Of a DNA stretch of 64,000 bases, positions 34,751 to 44,031 are shown piece after piece. How positions within the stretch are numbered: the first letter of the stretch is position 1; every line of letters starts with the position of its first letter. Where the stretch lies: assembly GCA_002501065.1 (NCBI GenBank), contig DLRK01000043.1, positions 44,728-108,727 of the forward strand, in the 5' to 3' direction. The position numbers were made by a program, and so were the translations under genes. The notes beneath the pieces were generated by a model. It made no database searches. It saw only the letters and a list, made by a program, of their open reading frames with translations, and was not told where the DNA came from. This stretch comes from Akkermansiaceae bacterium UBA7890 (GTDB lineage: Bacteria > Verrucomicrobiota > Verrucomicrobiia > Verrucomicrobiales > Akkermansiaceae).

Positions 34751-36214
34751 TCACTTGCCGGCGGCTGTTCCGGGCAGGAAGCGGTAGTAGACCTCCAGCA
34801 TGAGCGTGGCCAGAGCGGTGACATAAACGGGGTCGTTGCGGGCCGCCGGACCAGGCTTGGGTGGGGCGGGCCAGGAACCGTCGTTGTTCTGCGAATTGAG
34901 GAGCTGGTCCCGGAACATTTCGTTATACTTCACCCAGCTCTTGCCGCCATTGTTCATGGCTGCCTGGCTGGAGTAGTAGTGCTCGTAGAGGTTGCAGGGA
35001 CCGACCTTGTAATCGAACTGGGATTTCTTGTCGATATACTTGATGCCCTTGCGCGCGTTGGAATTGGACGCACCCTTGTGCTGCTGGAAGCACAGCGTGC
35101 CGGCGCCCACGAGGGTGGAATGCCCGTCACCGAGGGGGGTGGGGCCGGAGTAGCCGAATCCTCCATCTGCAGCCTGGCAGCTTTCGCAGTATTTAAGGGC
35201 ATCGCGGATGCAGGCATTCATGTTGCGGAACTCGAGCCCGGTGTGCTTGCCGGCCTTGAGGGCCTGGAGTTGCCAGGCAGTGATGGACATGTCGCCGCCG
35301 CGTCCGCCCGCTTCTTCATAGGAGTAGTCCCAGCCGCCCGATTTGTTCTGGTTGTCGATGATCCACTGGATGCCCAGCTGTACGCTCTCCTGCAGGTTGG
35401 GGAGCTTGACGCCCAGCTGGCTGCAGAAGGTGTAGGCCTCCGCAATGGCGTAGGCTGCGATGGCGTGGGAGTAACACCAGTGCTTGTCCTGGGGGTTGGA
35501 GGCCATGCGCCCCTTGTTCTTCTGGTTGTTATCAACCAGGAAGATGATCGCGGCGGTCACGGTTTCGCCGAATTCTTCGGAAAGGGGTGTTTCGCAGTGT
35601 CCCAGGTAGGCAAGCAGCGCAAGGCCGGTGTAGGCGACCTTGGTGCCTCCGCCCCATGAGCCGTCCCCGCCCTGGGTCTCCTTGAGGTAGCGCAGGGCCT
35701 TGACCACCGATTCCTCACACTTTTCGTTGCCGCCATTCTCCTTGAGGCGCTGGAGGCGGTCCTGCGGGGAGCAGCGCTTGCGCATGGTTACGGGGATGTT
35801 TCCAAAACCACCGCCACCGCCGTCACCTCCATTGCCCCAGCCCTGTCCGAAGTCGTCGCCACTTCCGAAATCGAGATTTGGTTCGGCTTCCGTTTCCGGG
35901 ACGGGCACCGCCGTTGGGGAGGGGGTAGTGGAGGCAATCACCCGGGCCGTGGAGGAGGATGGCGCGGAAGGTTTGCGCTGAACCTGGGGGTTCACTTCCT
36001 TCTGGTCCATGGTGTCCTCCTCGGGTGCTCCAGCCTGGTAAGTCACGATGGTGGGGGACTTGATGAGGAGATTGGGCAGGAGAATGAAGAGAAGGATGAG
36101 GATCACGAGGGCCATGACAAGGAGGGCGATCACCACGGAAGTGATGACGGAGTTCCTCCGCTGGGCTTCAAGGCGCGCCTCCGCGTCGGGGTTGATTTGG
36201 GCGTGAAGACTCAT
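34751..36214 (-). CDS. Membrane-anchored prenyltransferase/squalene-oxidase repeat protein
   Basis: The 487-residue protein has a short N-terminus, a strong membrane helix at about 23-48 (SVITSVVIALLVMALVILIL), and a Pro/Thr-rich linker. A Gly-rich segment (GDGGGGGFGN) leads to an alpha/alpha-toroid from about 165 on. Repeats of the squalene-cyclase type are seen: LKETQGGDGSWGG, DNQNKSGGWDYSY, CQAADGGFGYSG, SQNNDGSWPAPP. The terpene-cyclase DXDD acid motif is not seen, so it is unlikely to be a cyclase; such proteins are frequent in PVC bacteria. Start ATG 36214 gives MSLHAQINPDAEARLE. Confidence 0.85.
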   Translation of the reverse strand: MSLHAQINPDAEARLEAQRRNSVITSVVIALLVMALVILILLFILLPNLLIKSPTIVTYQAGAPEEDTMDQKEVNPQVQRKPSAPSSSTARVIASTTPSPTAVPVPETEAEPNLDFGSGDDFGQGWGNGGDGGGGGFGNIPVTMRKRCSPQDRLQRLKENGGNEKCEESVVKALRYLKETQGGDGSWGGGTKVAYTGLALLAYLGHCETPLSEEFGETVTAAIIFLVDNNQKNKGRMASNPQDKHWCYSHAIAAYAIAEAYTFCSQLGVKLPNLQESVQLGIQWIIDNQNKSGGWDYSYEEAGGRGGDMSITAWQLQALKAGKHTGLEFRNMNACIRDALKYCESCQAADGGFGYSGPTPLGDGHSTLVGAGTLCFQQHKGASNSNARKGIKYIDKKSQFDYKVGPCNLYEHYYSSQAAMNNGGKSWVKYNEMFRDQLLNSQNNDGSWPAPPKPGPAARNDPVYVTALATLMLEVYYRFLPGTAAGK

Positions 36215-36321
36215 CTGGGTTGTTAACGAATTGCCCTGAAGAAACCTTAGGATCTTTATTCTGGCAAGATCCGAGACGGGGCGAGGCTTGCGACAAAGCC
36301 CTGATTCTGCGAACAAGTGGT

Positions 36322-37293
36322 ATGGAAATACGTGCGGGCGTTGCAGGGGCAGGGTCGATGGGCCGTAATCATGCCAGGGTCTACGGTCTTCTGGAAGGGG
36401 TGCGGATGGAGGCCGTTTTCGATGTGGATCCCGCCCGGGCCCAGGCCGTGACAGCTGAATTCGGGGGCGAGGTGGTGGATTCCCTGGAGGCCCTGGCGGA
36501 GCGCTGTGAGGCGGTGAGCGTGGCCGTGCCCACCGAGCATCATCTCGAGGTCGGCGGAGCATTGATGCGCCTCGGGGCCCATGTCCTGGTGGAGAAACCG
36601 ATTGCGGGAAACGAAGTCGAGGCCGAGGAACTTCTCCGGATTGCGGGGGCTACCGGTCGTTTGCTGCAGGTGGGTCACATCGAACGCTTCAATCCCATCC
36701 TCCGGCAACTTGAAGATCGCCTGGATCGGCCCCGCTTCATTGAAGCCCATCGACTTTCGCCATTCCCCAATCGTAGTCTCGATATCGGAGTGGTGCTCGA
36801 CCTCATGATTCATGACCTGGAAGTGATCCTTCACCTTGTTCGTTCACCAGTGAGCAACATCGATGCGGTGGGGGTGCCGGTCCTCACCCGGCACGAGGAT
36901 ATTGCCAATGCGCGGGTGCGGTTCGAAAATGGATGTGTGGCCAACATCACGGCGAGCCGAATCAGTCCGGAACGGATGCGCAAGATCCGGGTCTTCCAGG
37001 AGAACTGCTATCTCTCACTCGATTATCAGGAACAAAACGGGAAGATCTCCTGGATCGAGTCGGAAGGAATTCAACAAGCCGACGTGGAGGTCGATCCTTC
37101 CGAGCCATTGGTAGCGGAACTCAAGGCTTTCATCGATACGGTGCGCGGACAGAAGGAGCCCGAGGTGACGGGGCAGCAGGGAGCTGCCGCCCTGGAAGTG
37201 GCGTTGGAGATCACGCGTCTCATTCAGGCTGATTCGGAAAAGCGCGGAGTGTTGCCGGTCCTGGCGGCGGCCGCCGCCGAGGAGATGGAGTGA
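36322..37293 (+). CDS. Gfo/Idh/MocA family oxidoreductase
   Basis: The 323-residue protein has an N-terminal Rossmann fold (AGVAGAGSMGRNHARVYGLL) and the family EKP motif in HVLVEKPIAGN. The active-site block ALMIHDLEVILHLV-like sequence is present as LDLMIHDLEVILHLV. This family uses NAD(P) to oxidise or reduce sugars and sugar-like compounds; substrate unknown. ATG 36322 is chosen as the Rossmann start; the frame is open upstream but without a family-like sequence. It converges with the giant CotH gene. Confidence 0.9.
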   Translation: MEIRAGVAGAGSMGRNHARVYGLLEGVRMEAVFDVDPARAQAVTAEFGGEVVDSLEALAERCEAVSVAVPTEHHLEVGGALMRLGAHVLVEKPIAGNEVEAEELLRIAGATGRLLQVGHIERFNPILRQLEDRLDRPRFIEAHRLSPFPNRSLDIGVVLDLMIHDLEVILHLVRSPVSNIDAVGVPVLTRHEDIANARVRFENGCVANITASRISPERMRKIRVFQENCYLSLDYQEQNGKISWIESEGIQQADVEVDPSEPLVAELKAFIDTVRGQKEPEVTGQQGAAALEVALEITRLIQADSEKRGVLPVLAAAAAEEME

Positions 37294-37372
37294 TGCCGGT
37301 CTCTCTCAGTTCCTGCCCGGCCGTTCATTTTCCCGGAGGAGAGAGGGATAAGGCGAACCGTGGAGGCAGGGA

Positions 37373-40300
37373 TCAGGGTGAGACCGGTTTCTCGCTGGCG
37401 ACAATGCGCAGGTAGCCGGTTTGTTGTGTCGAGACGGGCTGTGAAGAACGGAACAGGATGGAACTCGTGCCGTCGCCATTGTTGACCCTTCCAAGGTAGG
37501 CCGGACCTGCGGTCCAGTCGATGAGGTTGGTTGACTGCTCTGCCGAGAAGCTGATCGCGTCGGCGCCGATGTGCTGGCGGAAGGCGATGACCGAGTGCGG
37601 ATTGTCACGGTTCTCCAGCATGATCTCGATCAATCCCCCGGACTCCGGGATGCCAGGATCCTGCCCGCCCGCAAATTCGAGCAGGGCGACCAGGCCGTCG
37701 TTGTCGTCATCAGAGAAGAGATCGGTCACATTCGTGGCGTTTTCCCAGTCCGTCAGATCGATGGCGTCGCTGTCGCCGGGATTGCCACCCGGCAGCGCAC
37801 TGGTTCGCCAACTGGTTGGGAGGGAGGGATTGTTGGAGTCGGGACACATGAGGACAAGCGAGTAGCCAAGTCCGTCAGCGCTGGTGGGCCAGGGAGCCTG
37901 GTGACTCCATGTGAAGTCGGTGATGGGCACACCGAAGGCATCGGTCAGGACAAGGCGTTCGCCTTGGTTTGCCAGTTTGCTGGTCCCGCCGCTCTGGTAG
38001 CTGCCGATGACCGGGTGTCCGGGCCCGTAACGCTGGGTGAAGGCGGCTTCCCGTCCGACCAGGAGGCCGTGTGCGCCCGGTGCGAGAGTGGTCTCCGGGA
38101 ACTGGTAGTCGATTCCATTGGCGAAGCGAAGTCCGGTAAGGTCAATCGTCAGGGTTTCACTGAGATTGAAGATCTCGATGAACTCGAAGTCATCCTGATC
38201 GGGGAATCCCGCCTGGATTTCAGCACTGGTAGGAGCGGCGGGATGATACATCACTTCAGAGATTGCGAGGGTAGCGGCGGTTGCGGGAACAAGGGTACCG
38301 GTTCCCGTGACGTCGACGGTCCGTTCGCTCAGAATGTCTCCGCGGAAGCCGATGGCCTGCAGGGCGATCTCATTAGGACCGGGGTTGATCGGCACGTTGA
38401 CTTCCCAGCTGTTGTCATCGAGCCAGGTGACGGACAGGGGTTCGGTTGCGCCGGCGAGACGGATTTCCCGGACGTCGACCCAGGCATCACCCTGGAGTGC
38501 GATGAACGGTTCACTGGTGGTGGTTCCTCCTGAGGTGGTGATGCGGAAGGGGATCTGGGAGACTGCACTGTTGATTGCACTAAGGGCGTGATTCCGGCGG
38601 GAGTTGATGTAGCCGAGGTGGTTCGAGAGGTTCTCGGAAGGCAGGAAACACGAGTAATGATCGGCCCACTGGGTCATGTAGCGGGTGTTGAAAGCGGTAT
38701 CAATGATGTCCTTGAGGTGGCCGTAGTAGGCGCGTTCGTTGGCAGGACTCGCGGAGAGGAGTTTGGACAGGTCTCCGTTGGGGGTCAGGCTGCTGTTCGC
38801 CCCGCGACTGAAGGTGAAGTCCATGTCCCAGGGGAAGTAGAGCACCCGGCCGTCGCTGGGGCGGACATAGAAGAGAGCGTTGTGCTGCGATCCACTGCTG
38901 TAGTTGTCTCCGATTCCACAGAGGACCTGGGCGGCGAAGGAGCGGAGCCACTGATCCACGTCAAGGTCGCGGTAGGAGGCGTCCCGGAAGGACGTTCCGC
39001 TCAGGCCCAGGGTGTTGAGGGCATTGATGATGGCGTCGTAGTCATCGGCATCCTTGTTGTTGTCGATTTGCCAGTGGTAGCGATAGTTTTCCTTGTTGCG
39101 CCGCCCCCCGGTCGGACGCATGGAAACACCCCGCACGCTGTCGGGATTAGGTCGCTTGAGTCCTTCCACTCCACCGGTGGTGCTGGTGGGATAGTAGATG
39201 AGCTCATACTCGAAGAGGGTGCCGTCCTCACCGTCGGGGAACTGGTTTTCAAGCCATTCATCATCAAAACGTGACTTGATGAGCATGGCGGAACCGGTGT
39301 GATTTGAACGGGGGGCGATGACCCGGATCAGGTCGTCCTCCATGCCCGGGATGCCACCTGCCCGGTTGATGATGTGCTTCACCATGATCTCCTTCTGACT
39401 GAACTGGTCACCCGCCCCGGAGCGATCCACCGCCACGGTTTCGTGAGCTCCAAGAAAAGGCTGGTTGTCCGGAAAGCCTACCGAGAAGCCCACCCGGACG
39501 TCCTTGGCGCGGCCCCGCTGGCTGCCTTTGAGGCGCACTCCGCAGTCGTAGTAGATATCCTTTTCATTGTAGATGATCGTACACCCGAGGCGGTCGTTGC
39601 TCATCACTTCGGTAACATTGTGCATGAAGGTGGTGTCATCAGCAGTCATGACGATGCGGAAGTTGTTGGGCTGGCAGGCACCGAGGTCGAGATTGGCCTG
39701 TCCGTCATCCCAGGGAATGATGGCACGCGAGGCGGGTCCGCCGGCTGGTATGAACTGAGTGGCTCCCAGAGCGTCTTCAGCCACGAGATAGAATTGCGCC
39801 TTGCGCCCGCCAGACTGACGCGGAACGGTTCCGCTGTAGTGACCGTTACCCTGGTCTGTCATGGTCGTGCTCCTGAAGGAGGCTCCGTTGATGGAGTAAA
39901 ACAGCGTCACGAAGGCGATTCCGTCCGGGTCTGAAATGTCAGCATGGACGGTAGCCGATTCGTTGGCGGAGGGCACGGCGGGGGAATGCCGGAGGTCGGT
40001 GTAGGTGGGGCCGGCATTGGTAACGGCCTGGGAATTGGGAGCTCCGGGTGTGCCACAGTCCTGGGGAGCTTCCAGGGCGTGGGTGCGCGGCATGCGGTTG
40101 AAGTAGAGGCGGGTGTTGAGTTGGTTGCAGCCGCTGATCCAGCGGGCGCGGAAACTGATCTGGTAGAGCTGGGAGGTGCTCAGACTGACATAGCTACCAC
40201 CGGACTTGAGGGTGGTTTCGGCGTGGTTGTGCATATGCTCCATGGCCCCCGTGGCCCGCACGTGAAGAACCCTGTTTGCCGGGTCATCGGGATCGGCTAT

Positions 40301-42460
40301 GACGCGAGCGTGCCGGTGGTTGCCTCTCATGCGCCAGGTGGAGAAATCACGTGGGAAGGTGCCGTTCTGAATGAGTTCGCGAGGCGTTCCGCTTGGAGAT
40401 TCGATCACGCTGATGTCATCGATGAGAAACTCTCCCGCATCGAGGAGCCCGAAGATCATCTCGTTATACTGGGTCGGGTCGTTGCTGGGAGTGAAGGAGC
40501 CTCGTCCCAGGTAGGTGATTTCCTGCCAGGGGGCGGTCTCGATGCTGGGAGCCCAGGCTTCCGGAGAACTGTTGTCTGCATGTGGATCACGCAGTTCGAG
40601 ACTGGATCCTGCCGCGTCCGCTCGCCCGGACCAGCGTCCACCATCGGAGAAGCGAACCTCATCGGCGACATTTCTGTTGGCGTCAATGAGGCGCACCCGC
40701 TCTCCCTTGCGCGAAAGAGCGCCATTCCACTCTCCGGCAATGGTGAGGTCGGGATACTTGGCGGCCAGGGAGGCGGCATCACGGGCCACCACGAGGAATT
40801 GTCCGGCCGGGAGGACGGTGTCAGGGGGGAAGTCGAAGGAGATGCCGTCGCTGAACTGCCAGCCGCCCAGGCTCAGATCCTCGGTGCCCTTGTTGTAGAG
40901 CTCGATCCACTGATCGCTGGAGCGGCGCAGGGGCAGGCCTTCCTGAGAGGCAACCAACTGCAGGCCCATCACGATGTCCGAGCTGCTCGCGCTGGTCTGG
41001 TGAACTTCCACCGAAAGACGGTTGGTGCCCTGGCGCAGGGCTGTCAGGGCGGAGGAGGGCAGAATGGTGGTGATCACCGTTGCATTTCCTACTGTGTCAC
41101 TCGAGGTGGAGGACGAGGAGATCGGTTCGTCATCGACCTGATAGCGATCGATCTCGATCCCGTTGAGATAGAAGATTGCCCCGTCGTCGATCTGGTGGGA
41201 AAGCTCAAGCTGGGTAGTGTCACGCTCCTGCTGTTCGTTCACTTCGAAATCTGTTTCAAAATAGAAGGTGATCGTCCGTGGATTCCTTGAATCGAGCGGA
41301 GAGAGGGGTGTTGCGATGGCGTTGGTCAACGAGGAGGACTCCACTCCGAGAGGACCCGGGCCGGAGAGCCAGGTCTCACCATTCTCCGGATGGGGTGAAT
41401 TCTCCCAGTCATTACCGAGATTACCGCCGGATTCGTTATAGCGCCACAAGTGGTCCCAATCGACGAGGACATCAGGGCTGGAGGGTTGGGTGGCGGGCAG
41501 GGGCCGTGGGTTGTACATGATCTCGTTGATCACGATGTCGGTATTGAAGGAGTAGCTGTTCGGGTGGCCGAAGGTAGGAGTGTCAGGGTAGAGCCAGTGT
41601 CCATTGGAGAGTCCCCGCAGGCGGTTGGTGATCTCGCGGGCGTCAGCCAGTGTGTCAGTGCCGGGTCGGAGAAGAGAAAGGCGATGGCCGTCGGCGACGG
41701 GGAAGGAGGGCGTGATGGCCAGGTGACTACCGGGTTGAAGCAGGCCATCCGGGACCTGCTGGGTGGCGCCGCTTGAAGAGCGCAGCTGGTAACCGTCGAG
41801 AGCGATGCCTTCGGAGCCCACATTGGTGAACTCGATCTGGAAGTCGGGATCGTTTCCAGCTGCGATCTCGCTGAAAACGATGTCCTGAGTGATCTCGCCC
41901 TGAGAGTCGCCGGGAAAGTTTGGGAGACCAGGCGTGCCACCGGTCTCCGGGCTGGCAAGCCAGTTGAAGGGACGGGATTCGGCTGTATGTTCGTTGCGTT
42001 TGGAGAGGGTTGATCCCAGTCCGTCGGCACCCACCGGCCAGTCTCCGTCGTCCCCGTAGTTCAGTTCGTCCATCGTCCGATCGTTGTTGTTGACCAATCG
42101 GATGCTTTCCCCGTTGTTGGCGAGTCGCCCGGTAAAGGGACCCCGTGCGTTGCGTCCTGCCAGGGTGGGGTGAGAAGGATCGGCGGCTACGAGGAGATAG
42201 CCGTGGCCCGGAATGACGGTGCCGTTGGAAAAGCGATAGTTGATGCCGCCTTCGAGTTCCCATTCCGAAATGTCAACATCGACTCCCATCAGGCTGTGCA
42301 ATTCAATCCATTCGGTGTCGTTGTCCTCGTCCGCGGGATGGTAGTGGACTTCATTGAAGACGATAACGCTGTCCGCGGCGGAGAGTAGACCGGTGTTGGC
42401 GACCAGAAAGAGGAGAAGGGCGAGCAGGGTGACTGCCCGGGATGGGGAGGGGAGTTTCAT
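37373..42460 (-). CDS. Giant exported lamin-tail/CotH-kinase protein
   Basis: The 1695-residue protein has a signal peptide (about 1-28, ending LLSAA). It carries several lamin-tail domains: about 30-160 (VIVFNEVHYHPADED), about 192-270, about 306 on (DIVINEIMYNP), about 510-590 (QWIELYNKGTEDLSL) and about 1398-1490 (LAISEVMYHPAAP). A CotH kinase-like domain spans about 930-1290 (GVRLKGSQRGRAKDVRVGF, PWDMDFTFSRG). This LTD-CotH architecture is common in PVC bacteria and probably acts outside the cell. ATG 42460 is chosen over an upstream start because it begins the signal peptide. Confidence 0.9.
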   Translation of the reverse strand: MKLPSPSRAVTLLALLLFLVANTGLLSAADSVIVFNEVHYHPADEDNDTEWIELHSLMGVDVDISEWELEGGINYRFSNGTVIPGHGYLLVAADPSHPTLAGRNARGPFTGRLANNGESIRLVNNNDRTMDELNYGDDGDWPVGADGLGSTLSKRNEHTAESRPFNWLASPETGGTPGLPNFPGDSQGEITQDIVFSEIAAGNDPDFQIEFTNVGSEGIALDGYQLRSSSGATQQVPDGLLQPGSHLAITPSFPVADGHRLSLLRPGTDTLADAREITNRLRGLSNGHWLYPDTPTFGHPNSYSFNTDIVINEIMYNPRPLPATQPSSPDVLVDWDHLWRYNESGGNLGNDWENSPHPENGETWLSGPGPLGVESSSLTNAIATPLSPLDSRNPRTITFYFETDFEVNEQQERDTTQLELSHQIDDGAIFYLNGIEIDRYQVDDEPISSSSTSSDTVGNATVITTILPSSALTALRQGTNRLSVEVHQTSASSSDIVMGLQLVASQEGLPLRRSSDQWIELYNKGTEDLSLGGWQFSDGISFDFPPDTVLPAGQFLVVARDAASLAAKYPDLTIAGEWNGALSRKGERVRLIDANRNVADEVRFSDGGRWSGRADAAGSSLELRDPHADNSSPEAWAPSIETAPWQEITYLGRGSFTPSNDPTQYNEMIFGLLDAGEFLIDDISVIESPSGTPRELIQNGTFPRDFSTWRMRGNHRHARVIADPDDPANRVLHVRATGAMEHMHNHAETTLKSGGSYVSLSTSQLYQISFRARWISGCNQLNTRLYFNRMPRTHALEAPQDCGTPGAPNSQAVTNAGPTYTDLRHSPAVPSANESATVHADISDPDGIAFVTLFYSINGASFRSTTMTDQGNGHYSGTVPRQSGGRKAQFYLVAEDALGATQFIPAGGPASRAIIPWDDGQANLDLGACQPNNFRIVMTADDTTFMHNVTEVMSNDRLGCTIIYNEKDIYYDCGVRLKGSQRGRAKDVRVGFSVGFPDNQPFLGAHETVAVDRSGAGDQFSQKEIMVKHIINRAGGIPGMEDDLIRVIAPRSNHTGSAMLIKSRFDDEWLENQFPDGEDGTLFEYELIYYPTSTTGGVEGLKRPNPDSVRGVSMRPTGGRRNKENYRYHWQIDNNKDADDYDAIINALNTLGLSGTSFRDASYRDLDVDQWLRSFAAQVLCGIGDNYSSGSQHNALFYVRPSDGRVLYFPWDMDFTFSRGANSSLTPNGDLSKLLSASPANERAYYGHLKDIIDTAFNTRYMTQWADHYSCFLPSENLSNHLGYINSRRNHALSAINSAVSQIPFRITTSGGTTTSEPFIALQGDAWVDVREIRLAGATEPLSVTWLDDNSWEVNVPINPGPNEIALQAIGFRGDILSERTVDVTGTGTLVPATAATLAISEVMYHPAAPTSAEIQAGFPDQDDFEFIEIFNLSETLTIDLTGLRFANGIDYQFPETTLAPGAHGLLVGREAAFTQRYGPGHPVIGSYQSGGTSKLANQGERLVLTDAFGVPITDFTWSHQAPWPTSADGLGYSLVLMCPDSNNPSLPTSWRTSALPGGNPGDSDAIDLTDWENATNVTDLFSDDDNDGLVALLEFAGGQDPGIPESGGLIEIMLENRDNPHSVIAFRQHIGADAISFSAEQSTNLIDWTAGPAYLGRVNNGDGTSSILFRSSQPVSTQQTGYLRIVASEKPVSP

Positions 42461-42475
42461 CGGTTGGGGTGGAGG

Positions 42476-42504
42476 ACAATAGTCGAGGAAAGGGTGGGTC
42501 ACAA
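42476..42504 (-). promoter_or_regulatory. Candidate promoter of the LTD/CotH gene
   Basis: On the minus strand TTGTGA (42504-42499) and TATTGT (42481-42476) are 17 bases apart. The -10 ends 15 bases before the ATG, so the leader would be only about eight bases and has no Shine-Dalgarno. Confidence 0.45.
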
Positions 42505-42637
42505 GTGTGCGGTCTAGAGAGCTTTCCGCTAGGAGCGGCCGAGCCTTCAGCTCATTCGGGGATAGCGAAGGAGTTCGACTTCCACAGTGGGAGTGGGAGG
42601 GCCGGTTGCGGAGGGAAGAGGGTTCAGGCCGTTTGCC

Positions 42638-43471
42638 TCAGCGACGGTCGGGGAGGGGCAGGTCGAAGGGACAGTCGTCTTCTTCTTCAGGCTTCTTGGC
42701 AGGTTTGTCTTCCGGTTCGGGTTCCGGTTCCGGAGTCTCCTCCGGTTCGGGCGTGGGTTCGGGCTCGGGAGGATTGTTGAATTGCTCGTAGTGCTGACGG
42801 AGTCGGTCCTCGGCTTCTCTTTCGATCAGACGGGCCCCGGAGAGTTCTCTGATCAGTTCCTTGGCCTGCATGATCTCAAAATCGGTAGGTTTCTTGCGCG
42901 CTTCGAAGTCGGGAGACGAAATGATCATATTGGGAATCAGGTTCTCCACTCCGGGTGATACCTCTGGATCAATGATATAGCGAACGGTGGCCTTTGCTCC
43001 GGAAGACGGTCCTCTGACGAAGGAAGGAGCCTTTCCCTCTGCGAGCGCTTTTCGGTTTTCTCCATCGGAAAACAGCTCCAGGGTGCGGCAGTGGTGATAG
43101 TTACGCAGGAGGCCCTTTCTGATAATCTCCTCCCGCAGGTCAACATATGCGTTGCGTCCTGTCTGCGCTTTACCGAAGAGAGCTCCGCCGTCGTCGCCGT
43201 GAAAAACCTCCTTGAGGATTTCAGCCGGTTCCTTGTCGAGCTCGGTCTTGATCTTGTGAAGGAGTCCCATCGATTTGAAGAGCGCTCCCCTGCCGTCGTC
43301 AGCATAGACTGTCTCAAAGGAGGTCGTGGGGTGCGCCAGATGACGCAGTTCCTTGATGAGTTGTTTCTCCAGCTTCTGCTTGTTCCACACCTTTAATCCG
43401 AAGATGGCGAGAACCAGCACGATGGTCCCGGTGACGATATAGCGGATGAGATCGCCGACGGAGATGGACAT
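42638..43471 (-). CDS. Membrane-anchored protein with Pro-Glu-rich tail, unknown
   Basis: No family recognised. The 277-residue product has an N-terminal helix (LIRYIVTGTIVLVLAIFGLKV) and a charged, mainly helical middle (about 30-220). The tail is Pro-Glu-rich (repeats of PEPEPE and EPEDKP) with a final DDCPFDLPLPDRR. The PE-rich stretch looks like a rigid spacer across the envelope or a low-complexity linker. Start ATG 43471. It is a single gene between two minus-strand neighbours, 85 bases after the next upstream gene. Confidence 0.7.
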   Translation of the reverse strand: MSISVGDLIRYIVTGTIVLVLAIFGLKVWNKQKLEKQLIKELRHLAHPTTSFETVYADDGRGALFKSMGLLHKIKTELDKEPAEILKEVFHGDDGGALFGKAQTGRNAYVDLREEIIRKGLLRNYHHCRTLELFSDGENRKALAEGKAPSFVRGPSSGAKATVRYIIDPEVSPGVENLIPNMIISSPDFEARKKPTDFEIMQAKELIRELSGARLIEREAEDRLRQHYEQFNNPPEPEPTPEPEETPEPEPEPEDKPAKKPEEEDDCPFDLPLPDRR

Positions 43472-43556
43472 GACAGGAAACTAGGGAGGCTCCGACCGGG
43501 ACGCAAGAGTCCAGAGCTTCGAATCCGGAATGCCCTGCGATGAGGGCAACTTCGTT

Positions 43557-44024
43557 CTATAACGAAAGAAAGGCCAGGATCTTCGGTTCCTCCTCGGGTC
43601 GGAACTGGTAGTCAGGCAGTCTTTCCTGCAGGCGCTTGAGGTGATTGTGGAGGGGGGAGAACTCGTCTTCATGACCATGTTGAGAGGCCATGAAACCAAG
43701 GATCTGGGCTCCCTGCAGGAAAAGGTGGCGTGCTTCACTGGATCGACCGGAAAGCAGGCTTGCGTCAGCCGCTTCACACAGCCACGCGCCGCAGGAAACG
43801 AGCTGGGGAAGTTTGGCGGTGCCCGGATGATAGAGAAGCGCCACCAGTTTCTGGGCCCCGGTGTCGAGGAGGGTCTGCAGGGGAAGGCCGGTGAGAAGTT
43901 CGCAGTTGTCCTCAAGGAACTCCTCGAAGTCGGCAACGGCATCCGGCTTCTTCAATCCGGCCGCCCGCAGGCAGAATTCCACCATGCGTTCAATTTCGCG
44001 AAGGATGTAGTCTTGCCGAAGCAC
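43557..44024 (-). CDS. DUF6483-like hypothetical protein
   Basis: The 155-residue helical protein has the start MLRQDYILREIERMVEFCLRAAGL. This opening resembles a DUF6483-type family whose members begin with a 'RxDYIxRxIE' block. The rest is helical, with a TPR-like stretch near the end (SSEARHLFLQGAQIL). I chose GTG 44024, seven bases after the permease stop; no upstream start gives a plausible product, because the frame continues as an Arg-rich antisense-like sequence. Function unknown. Confidence 0.6.
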   Translation of the reverse strand: MLRQDYILREIERMVEFCLRAAGLKKPDAVADFEEFLEDNCELLTGLPLQTLLDTGAQKLVALLYHPGTAKLPQLVSCGAWLCEAADASLLSGRSSEARHLFLQGAQILGFMASQHGHEDEFSPLHNHLKRLQERLPDYQFRPEEEPKILAFLSL

Positions 44025-44031
44025 GGGAGTG

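Noticed and set aside
39944..41290. 448-codon plus-strand frame inside the LTD/CotH gene
   Set aside because: It is antisense to clear lamin-tail domains and Gly/Val-rich; no start signal or domain supports it.
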